NCBI RefSeq assembly: GCF_010915705.1
Contig: NZ_JAAIKE010000005.1
Coordinates: forward strand, 62,001 to 126,000
Source: Pseudotabrizicola algicola
Lineage (GTDB): Bacteria; Pseudomonadota; Alphaproteobacteria; Rhodobacterales; Rhodobacteraceae
Direction: 5' to 3'
Length of the DNA: 64,000 nt
Part shown: piece after piece, positions 43,944 through 52,367 of the stretch
Layout: each line of letters opens with the position of its first letter
How positions within the stretch are numbered: position 1 is the stretch's first letter
The notes under the pieces: generated by a model
Database searches by the model: none
Seen by the model: the letters and a program-made list of their open reading frames with translations, nothing else
Told to the model about the DNA's origin: nothing
Translations under genes and position numbers: made by a program

Positions 43944-44911
43944 TGGATTACGCAACGCTTCTGCAAGTCCTTGACACCACGGTGCGCCTTGCCACCCCGT
44001 TGCTGCTTGCCTGCCTCGCGGGGCTCTACTCCGAGCGGGCCGGCATCTTCGACATCGGTCTGGAAGGCAAAATGCTGTCCGCGGCAATGTCGGCAGGGGC
44101 GGTCGCTGCCCTGACGGGGTCGGCTTGGGCGGGGCTGCTGGCCGGGATCGGTGCGTCGATGCTGTTCGCAGCGCTGCACGGGCTTGCCGCCATCACCTTC
44201 CGCGGCAACCAGCTGATTTCGGGTGTGGCGCTGAACTTTCTGGCGTCGGGCCTGACTGTGCTGATCGCGCAGGCCATGTTCAAGCAAGGCGGGCGCACAC
44301 CGCCCCTGTCGGGGGATGCCCGCTTCAACCCGGTGACCTTGCCCGGCGCCGAGGCCCTGCGCGATGTGCCGCTGATCGGCCCGCTCTATTACGAGGTGAT
44401 TTCGGGCCATTCGGTGCTGGTCTACATCGCCTTCCTGATCGTTCCCTTCACATGGTGGGTGCTGTTCCGTACCCGCTTTGGCCTGCGCCTGCGCGCCGTC
44501 GGGGAAAATCCGGCGGCGGTCGATACGGCGGGCGTCTCTGTCATTGGCCTGCGCTTTGCCGCCGTGGCCATCACCGGCATTCTGTGCGGTGTTGCGGGGG
44601 CCTATATGGCAACCGCGCTTCAGGCCGGTTTTGGCCGCGAGATGACCGCAGGGCGCGGATACATCGCGCTCGCGGCGCTCATCTTTGCCAAATGGCGCCC
44701 CGTCGCGGCAATGTGGGCCTGCCTTCTGTTCGGCTTTTTCCAGGCGCTCGCCCTGCGGCCCGATGTGGTGCAGTCCGTGGTCCAGATGAAGGTGCCGGTG
44801 CCGCTGCTTGACGCCCTGCCCTACATCCTGACCGTGCTGGTGCTGGCGGGATTTGTCGGCAAGGCCATCCCGCCACGCGCGGGCGGACAACCCTATGTGA
44901 AAGAACGCTGA
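43943..44911 (+). CDS. Nucleoside ABC transporter permease 2 (NupQ type)
   Basis: 322 residues from ATG 43943, overlapping the stop of permease 1. GLYSERAGIFDIGLEGKML and FRTRFGLRLRAVGENPAAVDTAGV are typical of the second permease in this family. About nine membrane segments. A hairpin in the following 82-bp gap (44929-44954) separates it from the phosphorylase gene. Confidence 0.92.
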   Translation: MDYATLLQVLDTTVRLATPLLLACLAGLYSERAGIFDIGLEGKMLSAAMSAGAVAALTGSAWAGLLAGIGASMLFAALHGLAAITFRGNQLISGVALNFLASGLTVLIAQAMFKQGGRTPPLSGDARFNPVTLPGAEALRDVPLIGPLYYEVISGHSVLVYIAFLIVPFTWWVLFRTRFGLRLRAVGENPAAVDTAGVSVIGLRFAAVAITGILCGVAGAYMATALQAGFGREMTAGRGYIALAALIFAKWRPVAAMWACLLFGFFQALALRPDVVQSVVQMKVPVPLLDALPYILTVLVLAGFVGKAIPPRAGGQPYVKER

Positions 44912-44928
44912 CGCGCGCGCCTGCAACC

Positions 44929-44954
44929 TGCCCCCGGGGTTTGCCTCGGGGGCA
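44929..44954. other. Hairpin between transporter and phosphorylase genes
   Basis: TGCCCCCG (44929-44936) and CGGGGGCA (44947-44954) form a perfect 8-bp stem with a 10-base loop. There is no T-tract. It could lower read-through from the transporter genes into the phosphorylase gene or protect the transporter mRNA 3' end. Confidence 0.45.
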
Positions 44955-44993
44955 ACGGCCCGCCGGAGCCATGCAAGAACAAAGGACCGTACC

Positions 44994-45797
44994 ATGAGTG
45001 TGACATCAGAAGCAGCCGATCTGATCCGGCAGCGTGCCGGAGCAGAGCCGGTGCGGCTCGGGCTGATCCTTGGCTCCGGTCTGGGCCATCTTGCCCATGC
45101 GGTGGAAGGTGTCGCGATTCCCTACGCCGACCTTCCGGGCTTTCCACATGCCGCCGTTTCTGGGCACAATCCGCATCTGCATGTCGGTCTGCTCAATGGC
45201 GTGCGCGTGGCGGTGCTGGGCGCGCGCGAGCATTACTACGAAAAGGGCAATCCTGCGGCCATGCGGCTGGCGCTGGAGGTTCTGAGGGACCTTGGCGCGC
45301 GCGATCTTATCCTGACAAATGCCGCAGGATCGATGCGGCCCGACATTCCGCCGGGCGATCTGATGCTGCTGACCGACCATATCAATTACAGCGGCCTGAA
45401 CCCGCTGATCGGGGAGCCGACGGATGCGCGTTTCGTCCCGATGACCGATGCCCATAACCCGGCCCTGCGCGCCGCGCTTTCGGACAGCGCAAAAGCCGAA
45501 GGCATCGATCTGAAGGGCGGGGTCTATGCGTGGTATTCCGGCCCGTCCTTCGAGACTCCCGCCGAAATCCGCATGCTCAAGCTTCTGGGTGCGGATGCCG
45601 TGGGCATGTCCACTGTACCAGAGATCATTCTGGCCCGCTTTCTGGGGCTGCGCTGCGCCGCAATCTCCACCATCACCAACATGGCGGCGGGCATGTCGGA
45701 CGAGCAGATCAGCCATGAACACACCAAGGCGATGGCCCCCTTGGGTGCGGCAAAACTGGAACGCATCCTGCGGCATTTCCTGAACACGCTGCGATGA
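44994..45797 (+). CDS. Purine nucleoside phosphorylase (family I)
   Basis: 267 residues. LGLILGSGLGHLA, the phosphate loop AVSGHNPHLHVG, TNAAGSMRPDIPPGDLMLLTDHIN, a GPSFETPAEIRML segment and the base-binding TITNMAAGMS match the trimeric PNP family (PunA/XapA). It splits purine nucleosides with phosphate to free base and ribose 1-phosphate. Being the last gene of the nucleoside importer operon, it gives a complete import-and-salvage route. Confidence 0.93.
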   Translation: MSVTSEAADLIRQRAGAEPVRLGLILGSGLGHLAHAVEGVAIPYADLPGFPHAAVSGHNPHLHVGLLNGVRVAVLGAREHYYEKGNPAAMRLALEVLRDLGARDLILTNAAGSMRPDIPPGDLMLLTDHINYSGLNPLIGEPTDARFVPMTDAHNPALRAALSDSAKAEGIDLKGGVYAWYSGPSFETPAEIRMLKLLGADAVGMSTVPEIILARFLGLRCAAISTITNMAAGMSDEQISHEHTKAMAPLGAAKLERILRHFLNTLR

Positions 45798-45876
45798 GGC
45801 GGATCGGGGTTTGACTTCCCTGCCAAAGGCGCGCAACCCTTTGGACTGACCGCCCTTTCGCCTGCCGGGGCCACTG

Positions 45877-46797
45877 ATGCAGATTTTTCTTCCCATTGCC
45901 GATATTTCGGTGAACATGTTCCTTCTTTTGGGAATTGGCGGCGTGGTCGGGTTCCTGTCGGGGCTGTTCGGTGTGGGGGGCGGATTTCTGATCACCCCGT
46001 TGCTGTTCTTCATCGGCATTCCGCCCGCCATCGCCGTGGCAACCGGCGCCAATCAGGTGGTGGCCTCTTCGGTTTCGGGGGTGCTGGCGCAGCTCAAGCG
46101 CAAGGCTGTCGACTTTCCCATGGGCTTTGTCCTGCTGGCCGGCGGTATGGTCGGTTCGGCGTCGGGCGTCTGGGTTTTCGCGCGGCTTACGGCGGCGGGT
46201 CAGGTCGACCTGTTTGTGCAACTCTCCTATGTGCTTTTCCTCGGGCTGATCGGCCTGACGATGTTCTGGGAATCGGTGATCGCGCTGCGCCGCACGCGAA
46301 AGCCCGGCGCGCCCATCCGCCGGTCGCATACGCATAACTGGGTGCATGGCCTGCCCTTCAAGATGAAATTCCGCGCCTCGGGCCTTTACATCTCGGTGCT
46401 GCCCCCCTTGGCGGTCGGGGCCTTGGTGGGCTTTCTCGCCGCGATCATGGGGGTGGGCGGCGGGTTCATCATGGTGCCTGCCATGATCTATCTTTTGGGG
46501 ATGCCGACCAAGGTGGTGATCGGAACCTCCCTGTTCCAGATCATCTTCGTGACGGCCTTCACCACGGTGATGCATGCGGTCACCGCCAATACGGTGGATA
46601 TGATGCTGGCGGTGCTGCTGATCTTTGGCGGCGTCATCGGGGCGCAGATCGGGGCCGCGGTGAGCGGGCGGCTCAAGGCCGAGCAATTGCGCATCCTGCT
46701 GTCGCTGCTGGTGCTGGGCGTGGCCTTCAAGATCGCGCTGGACCTGCTGCTGCGCCCGTCCGAGCTTTACACCATCGCGCCGGGGTTGTTGCCATGA
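45877..46797 (+). CDS. TauE/SafE (TSUP) family membrane permease
   Basis: 306 residues with about eight or nine membrane segments. The repeated signature is visible twice: GGVVGFLSGLFGVGGGFLITPLLFF and GALVGFLAAIMGVGGGFIMVPAMIYLL. TSUP proteins move sulfite, sulfonates or related anions. The stop overlaps the next gene (ATGA), whose TIGR02186 product is often encoded with this permease in alphaproteobacteria. The substrate is undefined. Confidence 0.9.
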   Translation: MQIFLPIADISVNMFLLLGIGGVVGFLSGLFGVGGGFLITPLLFFIGIPPAIAVATGANQVVASSVSGVLAQLKRKAVDFPMGFVLLAGGMVGSASGVWVFARLTAAGQVDLFVQLSYVLFLGLIGLTMFWESVIALRRTRKPGAPIRRSHTHNWVHGLPFKMKFRASGLYISVLPPLAVGALVGFLAAIMGVGGGFIMVPAMIYLLGMPTKVVIGTSLFQIIFVTAFTTVMHAVTANTVDMMLAVLLIFGGVIGAQIGAAVSGRLKAEQLRILLSLLVLGVAFKIALDLLLRPSELYTIAPGLLP

Positions 46798-47552
46798 TCC
46801 GCGCCGCGCTGTTGTTCTGCCTTTTCGCGCTGCCCGCCGCCGCGTCCACAGAAGACATTGTGGCAGGTCTCAGCCAGAACCGGGTGTCGATCACGGCGGA
46901 TTTCGAAGGCTCCGAAATCCTGATCTACGGCGCGGTGCGGCGCACGGCCCCCGCACCGGAAGGCCAATTGCATGTCATCATCACCGTCGAAGGGCCTGCA
47001 ACTCCTGTGACCGTGCGCAGGAAGGAACGGACGGCTGGCATATGGATCAACCGCGAGTCGGTGCAGATCGCGAGCGCCCCGTCGTTCTATGCCATCGCGA
47101 CCACAGGTCGGCTGAAGGAAATCCTGTCCGAGACAGAGAACCTGCGGCATCAGATCACCATTCCGCGTGCGATCCGGGCGGTGGGGATCTCGCAACAGGC
47201 TGCCAATGCGCCCGAGTTTCTGGAGGCGCTGATCCGCGTGCGCGAGAGCGAGAACCGCTATCGCCTGAACGAGCGCTCGGTCCAATTCACCCAGTCCACC
47301 CTGTTCCGCTCGGATGTAGTGCTGCCCGCCAACCTGACCGAGGGGCTGTACAGGGTGCGCATCTTCCTCACGCGGGACGGACAAGTGGTGGACAAGATCG
47401 AGCGGCAGATCAACGTGCGCAAAGAGGGGCTGGAGCGGTTCCTGTTCAATCTCTCGCGCGATCAGCCGCTGATCTACGGGTTGCTCTCGCTGCTTATCGC
47501 GGTGGTGGCCGGCTACGGAGCCTCGGCGGCCTTCCGGCTGTTCAAGCGCTAG
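46794..47552 (+). CDS. TIGR02186-family exported, C-terminally anchored protein
   Basis: 252 residues. A signal sequence (IRAALLFCLFALPAAAS) leads a beta-rich periplasmic domain, and the end is a membrane anchor (LIYGLLSLLIAVVAGYGASAAF). EDIVAGLSQNRVSITADFEGSEILIYGAV matches my memory of the TIGR02186 family. The ATGA overlap with the TauE/SafE gene suggests that the two proteins form one transport or sensing unit. Function otherwise unknown. Confidence 0.8.
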   Translation: MIRAALLFCLFALPAAASTEDIVAGLSQNRVSITADFEGSEILIYGAVRRTAPAPEGQLHVIITVEGPATPVTVRRKERTAGIWINRESVQIASAPSFYAIATTGRLKEILSETENLRHQITIPRAIRAVGISQQAANAPEFLEALIRVRESENRYRLNERSVQFTQSTLFRSDVVLPANLTEGLYRVRIFLTRDGQVVDKIERQINVRKEGLERFLFNLSRDQPLIYGLLSLLIAVVAGYGASAAFRLFKR

Positions 47553-47568
47553 ACCGAGGCACCCGCCA

Positions 47569-48084
47569 CTACTCGGCAGGTGCGCCGGGTGCGGGCGGCA
47601 TCAGGAAATGCCCGGTGCCTTGCGCGAAAAGCCGCGTGCGGTTGTCTTGCCATGCCTCGACATGCACGCTGGCATAGCGCCTGCCCGACCGGTTGATCCG
47701 CGCCCGCGCATAGGCATCTCGCGGCAGGCCCGACCGCAGGTAATCCACGGTGAAATCGATGGTCTTGGGCAGGCGGACCTGTCCAAGGTCGGCGGTCAGG
47801 TCCAGCCGTCCGGCCTCCATCTCCTCCCACAGATTGCCCCATGCCAGTTCGATGATCGCCGCCACCTCGAGAAAGGCCGCCGTGACCCCGCCATGCAGCG
47901 CGGGCAAGGCCGGATTGCCGATCAGCTTTTCGTCGAAGGGCAGGATTGCCGTCAACTCGTCACCGCGGCGGTCGAACTGGATGCCGAGGTAGGCGATATA
48001 GGGAACGCCGGACAACAGACTGCGCAGGGCGGCATCGCGCCGCTGCTTGACCACTTGCACGGGTTCGGGGCGTGCGGGCTTCAT
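47569..48084 (-). CDS. PaaI-type hotdog thioesterase (1)
   Basis: 171 residues. The hotdog helix motif is seen as NPALPALHGGVTAAFLEVAAIIELAW, with the HGG motif of PaaI-like thioesterases, then VDYLRSGLPRDAYARARI. The enzyme would hydrolyse an acyl-CoA. Its ATG overlaps the stop of the upstream hotdog gene by 4 bp. The pair lies close to the beta-oxidation locus, so a role in releasing CoA from dead-end acyl-CoAs is plausible. Confidence 0.85.
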   Translation of the reverse strand: MKPARPEPVQVVKQRRDAALRSLLSGVPYIAYLGIQFDRRGDELTAILPFDEKLIGNPALPALHGGVTAAFLEVAAIIELAWGNLWEEMEAGRLDLTADLGQVRLPKTIDFTVDYLRSGLPRDAYARARINRSGRRYASVHVEAWQDNRTRLFAQGTGHFLMPPAPGAPAE

Positions 48085-48515
48085 GCGGCGTTTCCTTTGG
48101 GCCGATCAAGCGTAAAGGCACCCGTCGCGGCGGCAACAGGCCGCGTCTCGTCCTCATCGACCGCAGTCACGCGGACAAAGGCGACCGAGCGGGTCACGTG
48201 ATAGCACTCGGCATGCGCGGTGATCTTCTGGCCCGGCGTCGCCGCGCGGAAATAGTCGATGCGCAGATCGAGTGTGGCGGTAGAGACCGGGGCCACCGGA
48301 TGACACATCACCGCCGCCCCCGATGCCGTGTCCATCAACGCCGAAACCGCGCCGCCGTGGATGACCCCCGTGGCAGGGTCCCCCACAAAGCGCAGATCGT
48401 AAGGCATGGAAATCACGGCCTTGCCATCGCCCAGACTTTCAAACGACATACCCAAGGCGCGGGCATGCGGAATAGCCTCGATGAACTGGCGGGCGATGCG
48501 GATGATATCGGTCAT
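48081..48515 (-). CDS. PaaI-type hotdog thioesterase (2)
   Basis: 144 residues from ATG 48515, with AAGGAG 6 bases upstream. GVIHGGAVSALMDTASGAAVM is the family active-site helix and TLDLRIDYFRAATPG the following strand. It resembles the first-in-pair thioesterase next to it but is shorter; the two are probably a divergent tandem duplication or a heteromeric pair. The gene is divergent from the first MerR regulator. Confidence 0.87.
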   Translation of the reverse strand: MTDIIRIARQFIEAIPHARALGMSFESLGDGKAVISMPYDLRFVGDPATGVIHGGAVSALMDTASGAAVMCHPVAPVSTATLDLRIDYFRAATPGQKITAHAECYHVTRSVAFVRVTAVDEDETRPVAAATGAFTLDRPKGNAA

Positions 48516-48632
48516 GGCGTCTCCTTGCGGCCCATAATCGCCGCTTCGCTTGCCGCCGCAAGACCGGAAATGACGGCGCGGGCGTTGCGCACCGCACGAT
48601 CCGTGCTTAGTCTTGGGCAACGGAGGACCAGA

Positions 48633-49013
48633 ATGACCGACACCAACCGCCTCAGCTTCAAGGAAATGTGTGCCCGGTTCGACGTTACCCCGCGCACGCT
48701 GCGTTACTACGAATACATCGAGTTGCTCTCTCCTGAAAAAGAAGGGCGCGCGCGGTTTTACGGGCCGCGAGAACTGGCGCGAATGACGCTGATCCTTCGG
48801 GGGCGCCGCTTTGGCTTCAGCCTTGAAGAAATCCGCCAATGGCTGCTGATCTATCGCCAGCAAGGCAGCCGTCCACAGTATGAAACGTTTCTGGGTCTTG
48901 CCGACCGCCAACTTGGCGCGCTGGAGCAGCAACGCGCGGAGCTTGACGCCACCATCGAAGACCTGCGCGCCCTGCGCGCGACAACGGTCGACGCGCTCGC
49001 AAAGCTCGATTGA
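48633..49013 (+). CDS. MerR-family transcriptional regulator (1)
   Basis: 126 residues from ATG 48633, preceded by GGAGGA. The winged helix-turn-helix (FKEMCARFDVTPRTLRYYEYIELLSP) is followed by RMTLILRGRRFGFSLEEIRQWL and a coiled-coil tail rich in leucine and glutamate (LGALEQQRAELDATIEDLRAL). There is no cysteine-rich metal pocket, so it is not a metal sensor. It closely resembles the next regulator, suggesting a duplication, and lies upstream of the beta-oxidation operon. Confidence 0.9.
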   Translation: MTDTNRLSFKEMCARFDVTPRTLRYYEYIELLSPEKEGRARFYGPRELARMTLILRGRRFGFSLEEIRQWLLIYRQQGSRPQYETFLGLADRQLGALEQQRAELDATIEDLRALRATTVDALAKLD

Positions 49014-49020
49014 TCTGACA

Positions 49021-49069
49021 TCACGTCACCCGGTTTTCTGACGTGACGTTACATTTACGTTAACGTCAA
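49021..49069. promoter_or_regulatory. Two dyads forming a putative MerR operator region
   Basis: TCACGTCA (49021-49028) and TGACGTGA (49039-49046) form an 8-bp inverted repeat. Next to it, TTTACGTTAACGTCAA (49054-49069) is a near-palindrome like the LiuR-type MerR operator (TTTACGTTTACGTAAA as I remember it). A -10-like TAGTAT at 49076-49081 puts the second dyad over the -35 position, consistent with repression of the second MerR gene and the acyl-CoA genes behind it. Confidence 0.6.
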
Positions 49070-49133
49070 GCACTCTAGTATGCTCGGTCAAAAGCACACA
49101 TCTGCCTAGCACAGACGATGTGGCAAAGAGTGC

Positions 49134-49532
49134 ATGACGATGACCGATGACCTGATGACCATTCGCCAGATGTGTGACAGTTTCGATGTCACGCCGCGCA
49201 CCTTGCGCTTCTATGAGGCCAAGGAACTGCTGTTTCCGCAGCGCGATGGCACGCGCCGGCTGTTCACCCGGCGGGATCGCGCGCGGCTGACGCTGATCCT
49301 GCGCGGCAAGCGGTTTGGCTTCAGCCTCGAGGATATCCGGCAGGTGCTCGATCTCTATGATCGGGACGGCTCGAACCATGCGCAGGCCATTCGGACCTAT
49401 GAACTGGCGCAACAGCGCCTCGCCCAGATGGAGGCGCAGCGCGCCGAACTCGATGAGGCGATTGCCGAACTCAAGACCGAACTCGACGCGGGCAAGGCGA
49501 TGATCGCCAGCCTGCGCCGTGCCGCGGAATGA
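49134..49532 (+). CDS. MerR-family transcriptional regulator (2), probable beta-oxidation regulator
   Basis: 132 residues from ATG 49134 (49140 also possible). Its DNA-binding part (IRQMCDSFDVTPRTLRFYEAKELLFP) and RLTLILRGKRFGFSLEDIRQVLDLY segment closely parallel regulator 1. The C-terminal coiled coil is QRLAQMEAQRAELDEAIAELKTEL. It lacks metal-binding cysteines. It lies 30 bp upstream of the acyl-CoA dehydrogenase gene and just downstream of the putative LiuR-like operator, suggesting autoregulation and control of fatty or branched-chain acid degradation. Confidence 0.88.
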   Translation: MTMTDDLMTIRQMCDSFDVTPRTLRFYEAKELLFPQRDGTRRLFTRRDRARLTLILRGKRFGFSLEDIRQVLDLYDRDGSNHAQAIRTYELAQQRLAQMEAQRAELDEAIAELKTELDAGKAMIASLRRAAE

Positions 49533-49562
49533 TCCAGAACAAGACCAAGGGAGAGAGCACCG

Positions 49563-51338
49563 ATGCCAACCTACACCGCCCCCGTCAAGGACATGCAATT
49601 CCTTCTGCACAATGTCCTGAAAGTTACGGCTTCCGACACGCCCGGCTATGGCGAACTGGATGAAGGCTTCACTGCCGCCGTGCTGGAAGAGGCGGGCAAG
49701 GTCGCGTCAGAGGTTCTGGCCCCGCTGAACGCTGTAGGCGACCGTGAGGGGTGCGTGCTGGAAAACGGCATCGTGCGCACGCCCAAGGGCTTCGATGCCG
49801 CCTTCGCCGCGATGAAAGAGGGCGGCTGGACCGCGCTCGACTGCGACCCCGAGTATGGCGGTCAGGGCCTGCCCTATCTGATGGGCACCGCGGTGGGCGA
49901 GATTTTCGTTTCGGCCAACATGGCCTTCAACATGTATCAGGGCCTGACCCACGGCGCCTATTCCGCGATCCATACCCACGGCACCGATGCGCAGAAGGCG
50001 CAGTATCTGCCCAAGATGGTGTCCTGTGACTGGACCGGCACCATGAACCTGACAGAGCCGCATTGCGGCACCGACCTCGGGCTGATGCGCACCAAGGCCG
50101 AACCGCAGGAGGACGGCAGCTATCTGATCACCGGCCAGAAGATCTTCATTTCGGCGGGTGAGCATGATCTGGCCGAGAACATCATCCATCTGGTGCTGGC
50201 CAAGGCTCCCGGCGGCGGCGAAGGCACCAAGGGGATCTCTCTGTTCATCGTGCCGAAATTCCTCGTGAACGAGGATGGCTCGCTTGGTGCGCGCAACAGC
50301 CTGTCTTGCGGCAAGATCGAAGAAAAGATGGGCATTCACGGGAATGCCACCTGCGTCATGAACTATGACGGGGCCAAGGGCTGGCTTCTGGGTGATCTGC
50401 ACAAAGGCATGCGGGCCATGTTCACCATGATGAACGAGGCGCGTCTGGGCGTCGGCCTGCAAGGCTATGCCCAGGCGGCCGCAGCCTATGAAAATGCGCT
50501 CGCCTATGCCAAGGACCGTCTGCAAGGGCGCGACGTGACCGGGGCAAAGAACCCGTCCGGCCCCGCCGATCCGCTGATCGTGCATCCCGACATCCGCCGC
50601 AACCTGATGGAGCAGAAAAGCTTTGTCGAAGGCGCGCGGGCGCTGACCTTCTGGGCCGCGCACCTGATCGACCGTTCGGTGCGTCAGGATGATGCGGCGG
50701 CCGAAGGGCTGGTCAGCCTGATGATCCCGGTCATCAAGGGGTTCCAGACCGACAAGGGCTTCGACATGGCGGTGCAGGCCCAGCAGGTGTTCGGCGGGCA
50801 TGGCTATATCGAGGAATGGGGTATGAGCCAGTTCGCCCGCGACGCGCGGATCGCCATGATCTACGAAGGCGCGAACGGGGTGCAGGCACTTGATCTGGTC
50901 GGCCGCAAGCTGGCGCAGGATGGCGGCAAGCATGTGATGGCCTTCTTCGACATGGTCAAGGCCGAGTGCAAGGCGCATGACGGCGATGACCGCATGAAGG
51001 GCTTTACCGAACCGCTGAAACTGGCCTCGAAACAGTTGCAGCAGGCGGGCATGTTCTTCATGCAAAGCGGCATGAAGAACCCCAACACCGCCCTGTCGGG
51101 CAGCTATGATTTCATGCACCTGATGGGCCATGTCTGCCTTGGCCTGATGTGGACGCGCATGGCGCGGGCCGCCTATGACGCGCTGGATGGCGGACATGCC
51201 GACCGTGACTATCTGGAAGCCAAGATCGCCACCGGCCGCTTCTACATGGCACGGCAACTGCCCGCCTGCGGCATGCATCTTGCGCGGATCGAAAGCGGGG
51301 CCGAGACGGTCATGGCCTTGCCCGCCGAGGCGTTCTAG
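49563..51338 (+). CDS. Acyl-CoA dehydrogenase with C-terminal extension
   Basis: 591 residues, the size of the long acyl-CoA dehydrogenase class that has an extra C-terminal domain (the class that includes DmdC). [14 protein letters not shown] and the [19 protein letters not shown] segment lie in the FAD/substrate domain, and the catalytic glutamate lies in [18 protein letters not shown]. It catalyses the first oxidation of an acyl-CoA. It starts the beta-oxidation gene group, followed by small genes, thiolase and the FadB/J-type enzyme. Chain-length preference is unknown. Confidence 0.92.
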   Translation: MPTYTAPVKDMQFLLHNVLKVTASDTPGYGELDEGFTAAVLEEAGKVASEVLAPLNAVGDREGCVLENGIVRTPKGFDAAFAAMKEGGWTALDCDPEYGGQGLPYLMGTAVGEIFVSANMAFNMYQGLTHGAYSAIHTHGTDAQKAQYLPKMVSCDWTGTMNLTEPHCGTDLGLMRTKAEPQEDGSYLITGQKIFISAGEHDLAENIIHLVLAKAPGGGEGTKGISLFIVPKFLVNEDGSLGARNSLSCGKIEEKMGIHGNATCVMNYDGAKGWLLGDLHKGMRAMFTMMNEARLGVGLQGYAQAAAAYENALAYAKDRLQGRDVTGAKNPSGPADPLIVHPDIRRNLMEQKSFVEGARALTFWAAHLIDRSVRQDDAAAEGLVSLMIPVIKGFQTDKGFDMAVQAQQVFGGHGYIEEWGMSQFARDARIAMIYEGANGVQALDLVGRKLAQDGGKHVMAFFDMVKAECKAHDGDDRMKGFTEPLKLASKQLQQAGMFFMQSGMKNPNTALSGSYDFMHLMGHVCLGLMWTRMARAAYDALDGGHADRDYLEAKIATGRFYMARQLPACGMHLARIESGAETVMALPAEAF

Positions 51339-51403
51339 ACTGGGCTGCGACAGGGGCACGATTTTTCGCGAAAGATCTGCCCCGCCCCAGACGGAGAACC
51401 CAG

Positions 51404-51616
51404 ATGCCCAAACGTTTTCGCCTGACCCGCCGCTTTCCCGTCGCCATGACCGAAGACGGCTACCGCAGATTGAAACGTTTCGCCGCCGAGGCCGGGCTGG
51501 ATGAAGGAGAGGCGCTGTCGTTCCTGTTCGAACATTTCGACAGTGTCACCCACAGCGAAAATCTGGCCCACAGGCTCCGGCTGTTCAATTCGGAACTCGA
51601 AGACCGCAAACGCTGA
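51404..51616 (+). CDS. Small ribbon-helix-helix-like protein (70 residues)
   Basis: Starts at ATG 51404 with GGAG shortly upstream. The sequence pattern, a basic strand (RLTRRFPVAM) followed by two amphipathic helices (EDGYRRLKRFAAEAGL, DEGEALSFLFEHFDSVT), looks like a MetJ/Arc ribbon-helix-helix DNA-binding fold. It is basic at both ends. No partner toxin is beside it. It sits between the acyl-CoA dehydrogenase and GST genes, so it may be an additional local regulator. The fold is inferred from pattern only. Confidence 0.55.
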   Translation: MPKRFRLTRRFPVAMTEDGYRRLKRFAAEAGLDEGEALSFLFEHFDSVTHSENLAHRLRLFNSELEDRKR

Positions 51617-51719
51617 CACTTCAGACCCTGCGGCCTTCGTCTGTTCCCGAAACGCCTCCGGCAATCCGGGGGCGCAAAACACCGGCACAGCAGCCGGAGA
51701 CACAGGGGAGGAGACAGGG

Positions 51720-52355
51720 ATGACGGTGCAGCTCTACTGCTTTGGCGAAAGCGGCAACGCCTATAAATGCGCGTTGGCGCTCGTCTTCAGCGACACGCCC
51801 TGGCAGGCGCGCTATGTCGATTTCTTCAACGGCGAGACCCGCACCGCCGCTTATCGCGCGCTCAACCCTATGGGCGAGGTTCCGGTGCTGGTGAGCGGTG
51901 ATGAGGTGCTTACGCAGTCGGGCAGCATCCTGATGCACATCGCGGCGCAGACGGGCAAGCTGGGAGGCTCCACAAAGCAGGAACAGGCCGAAATCCTGCG
52001 CTGGATCCTGTGGGACAATCACAAGCTGTCGACGCAGATCGGCACGGTGCGGTTCCTGATGAACTTCCTGCCCGCCGAAAAGCGCCCCGAAGGTGTGGTC
52101 CCGTTCCTGCAGGGCCGCCTGAAGGCCGCCTATACCGTTCTGAACGATCATCTGGCCGCGCGCGACTGGGTGGTTGGCGATGGCCCGACCATCGCCGACC
52201 TGTCGTGCTGCGGTTATCTCTATTACCCCGAACCCTTTGGCTTTGACCGCAAGGACTGGCCCCATATCGATGCCTGGCTGGACCGCATCAGCGCCCTGCC
52301 CGGCTGGAAACACCCCTATGAATTGATGCCCGGCTCCCCTGCGGACCGGACATAA
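51720..52355 (+). CDS. Glutathione S-transferase
   Basis: 211 residues from ATG 51720, preceded by GGGGAGGAGACAGGG. The N-terminal thioredoxin-like domain begins LYCFGESGNAYKCALAL, with NPMGEVPVLVSGDEVLTQSGSIL supplying the cis-proline and the glutathione-contacting S residue. The helical domain contains VVGDGPTIADLS. It conjugates or reduces electrophiles using glutathione. It is embedded in the beta-oxidation gene group, 12 bp before the thiolase, which suggests protection against reactive intermediates. Confidence 0.88.
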   Translation: MTVQLYCFGESGNAYKCALALVFSDTPWQARYVDFFNGETRTAAYRALNPMGEVPVLVSGDEVLTQSGSILMHIAAQTGKLGGSTKQEQAEILRWILWDNHKLSTQIGTVRFLMNFLPAEKRPEGVVPFLQGRLKAAYTVLNDHLAARDWVVGDGPTIADLSCCGYLYYPEPFGFDRKDWPHIDAWLDRISALPGWKHPYELMPGSPADRT

Positions 52356-52367
52356 GGAGAAGACATC

